From: Branchiostoma floridae
Taxonomy: Eukaryota; Chordata; Leptocardii; Amphioxiformes; Branchiostomatidae
Assembly (NCBI RefSeq): GCF_000003815.2
Contig: NW_023365765.1
Coordinates: 62,001 to 126,000 of the forward strand
Length of the DNA stretch: 64,000 nt
Direction: 5' to 3'
Of this stretch, positions 54,801 to 57,800 are shown in pieces; position 1 is the first letter of the stretch; every line of letters starts with the position of its first letter. The notes beneath the pieces are model-generated. The model saw only the letters and a program-made list of their open reading frames with translations. It was not told the DNA's origin and searched no databases. The position numbers and the translations under genes are program-made.

Positions 54801-57800
54801 GGTAACAAAAGTTTGTTTAAAAAAATGCTGGGGTCAATTTTGACCCCACTGGACCATGCATAGACTTTCGAGGATAACTTAATCAACAATTAGCCATTCT
54901 CGGTAACAACGTATAAGAAGTTATAGGACATATATACAAACAAACTCCTGGAAGGAAATTTGTTTTCGACCAGAAATGACATAATGGCACACATTGATAT
55001 ACGCCTGGGGTCAGTTTTGACCCCATACGGTGGTTTGAGGGTTAAAGTGGTCACATTGGCCAGGTGGTCTTTATGTAGATGCGGTCACTTGTACAGGTTT
55101 GACTACTTTATGTACTGGGTTGTTTCTTTCGATCTCTTTTCTTTGCCACGCTCTTTATTTCCCCCCACCCCTTCTCCTTTGGACTATCAAATCTTGGAAT
55201 GCTCACTTACACACATAACACGTACCTCTCTGATACCCAAGTGGAAAGAAATTGACTCTAACTTGGCGTCTGACTGGAGGAACTAAAAGCAGAGTAAGGG
55301 TTGAATCTGTTCATCGAGTGCATACAACAATCCCTTTGTCAGAGACAGTCTCGACCGTATCATTCAGGGTTAATAAAATTGGCTTCATGAAACACTAGCT
55401 CACTTAAAGTTAAGTTACGGGTTGGTATTGGAGTGTTACTAAAGATATTGTAGTACCTTAAAGTAAAGTTACGGATCGTATCTGTTCTTTGAGGACTCTT
55501 TGAGTGCACACAACAACCCCTTTGTCAGAGAAGTTCTAGACTGTACCATTCCCGGTTAAATGAAATCGGCTCCCTCAAACACAAACTCACTAATATAAAG
55601 TATGTCATTTGGATCATTATCAAAGATGCGATAGTAACTTAAAGTAACGTTACGGATTGGACCTTTTCTTTGAGTGCACACAACGATCTCTTTGTCCGAG
55701 ATTCTAGACTGTATCATTCCGGGTTAATGAAAGTGACTTCCTGAAACACTAGCTCACCTTGTGATGGCATGTCATGTCCTCATGAATCAAGTACAACACA
55801 CTGTTCCAATTATGTGCTTGCTTTATTTGAGGACTGGGTGAAAACAAACTCGAGACGAAATGACAACACTGGGGTGAGCTGAGGACAAACACCCTTGTGC
55901 AGTAGATGGACGTGATCTGCCAGGAGTATACGGTTTACTATTGGCAAGATCTAGAGCAAAATGATATAGATATGAGCATGGCCGACAGACTCACAACAAA
56001 TCAAACTAAGGAGATATTTGTATGAAGTTTTCGTTGCAAGATCTCCTCCCCCTTTCCATTACACACCACCTGGCCTTTACCAAATTTTAGGCGTGGAAAA
56101 AATGGGGCTAGTTGGAACTCCACAACCGTTACCTAGTCTGGGTGCTTTCCTGATGGTCGTTATAGTGGTCTTTGGGGGGGGGGGGGGGGGGGGGAATGGC
56201 TACCGTAATATAACGGATGCATTTTTATACCCACAGTCTGCTTTCAATAGCCTGACTCAGAATAGAGACATTCATCCTTCATATGACAATGATATTTCAG
56301 ACTGTCTGCCAATGTAGGTAGGTAGTCAACGTACATGCACGGGGTAATACCGCACCGTCGTGGTTATGCCACCCCCGTATTGTTAAGACGGGGTGCGCCA
56401 GGTCGCCCGTCCGGGTGAATGATGTGTGATCTATTGAGGATATGGGATGTACTGGAGACAGAGTTTCCATTCCCGACACAGACAGTATTGTTTCCTGTGT
56501 GTGTTCAACCACTGTGTACTGAGTACACTGTTGACATCTGAGTCAGTCCAATACAGGCCAGGGCTGAGTACATTGCAGTAGGAAGGGAGGGGGACAAACA
56601 ACCCCTGACGGTCCACTAGCTCTTGAACGATGAATGATTCATTTGTTCCTCTGGCCTTGTCTATTTTGTTTCCATTGCTGAATGTGTCTTGCTCATCTTG
56701 CTCTTCGCTGCGTTAGCAATCGATTCCATCTATTGATGACCCCAGATTACCCAGTGTCAGTTTGGCTAAATTATACAGCAAGCGCGACAAGTGTGAACTT
56801 AAGGTTCTTTTGCTCCTGTGTCCTTTAAGCTTTACCCAGAGAACAGAAATTCTGAACATAGTATAGCCAAGTTCATAGCTCACCACCGAATGCGACCCTT
56901 CCCCCTCCGTACCTTGACTGACTCTGCTTTTCACTGACACATCTTTAATTTGTAGCTCTTTAATAGAAGGAGTTGACATAGCTGGTTTGTTCATGTCTAC
57001 ATGGATAAAATGTACTTGTACACATGTATTTCTAAGCAACGAGTAGCTGGAGAAAACATGACATGTCTTACCTTTTTGACCTTGAACCACGGTCACGGTC
57101 ATTGTCACGACCTAAATGGGAAAGAGAAAACACGTCACTGTTCAGTGTACATGATCACATGTACCATTGTTTGCAATGTACCGCATAGTCACAGCGTAGT
57201 GGGCTACTTTCGGTAACAAAATCAAAATTTGTTTTTGGATCCGCCATGTTTTATTGCGCGCGGTGCATCATGGTCGTCCCTAGTGATTTCCAAAATGGCC
57301 GCCGTCCAACTCTCTGACAGTCTGTCATGCCAAGAGAGTTATCCTGTGGGCGAGTTGTTATCGTGAGTTGGGAGCCTTTGTGATGATAAACCTTGACTTC
57401 CTCATACATCAGGGGCGACAAAGGTGGATGAAGGTAGATCTACAGCCTGTGATGATTATAGATTCATCCTACTTCCAAGAGTTTAAACAGAAATATAGCT
57501 TCACTGAATCTCTCATTGTAACATGTCGGGGATAGCTGAAGATTATGAAGAAAGGCTTTGTGTAATGACCTGAGAGGTATAGAATTGAACAGAATAGTCA
57601 TCTCTCGCCCTGCAAGAAAGACTCACCCTGGCAAGGGATCTTCATATCTACCTTGGACCCTCCCCCAACGACTTGGAGGATCCTGGAGGTCAAGGTACTA
57701 GGTTAGGTGCGCAGGTAGAGTTGAGCATGTTTTCCCACCCATACTTTACTTTGCCAGTATCCTGACGTAATGTGTTGACACACCTCTTCAAATTACAAGT

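Larger units (their letters stand above)
44026..57071. other. 13-kb intron between signal and galaxin exons
   Basis: It contains an exon fragment (44127-44183), a three-unit tandem repeat (48308-49197), a piggyBac-like element (54079-55041), a 180-base tandem repeat (55305-55760) and a G run. I see no supported gene on either strand. Confidence 0.5.
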
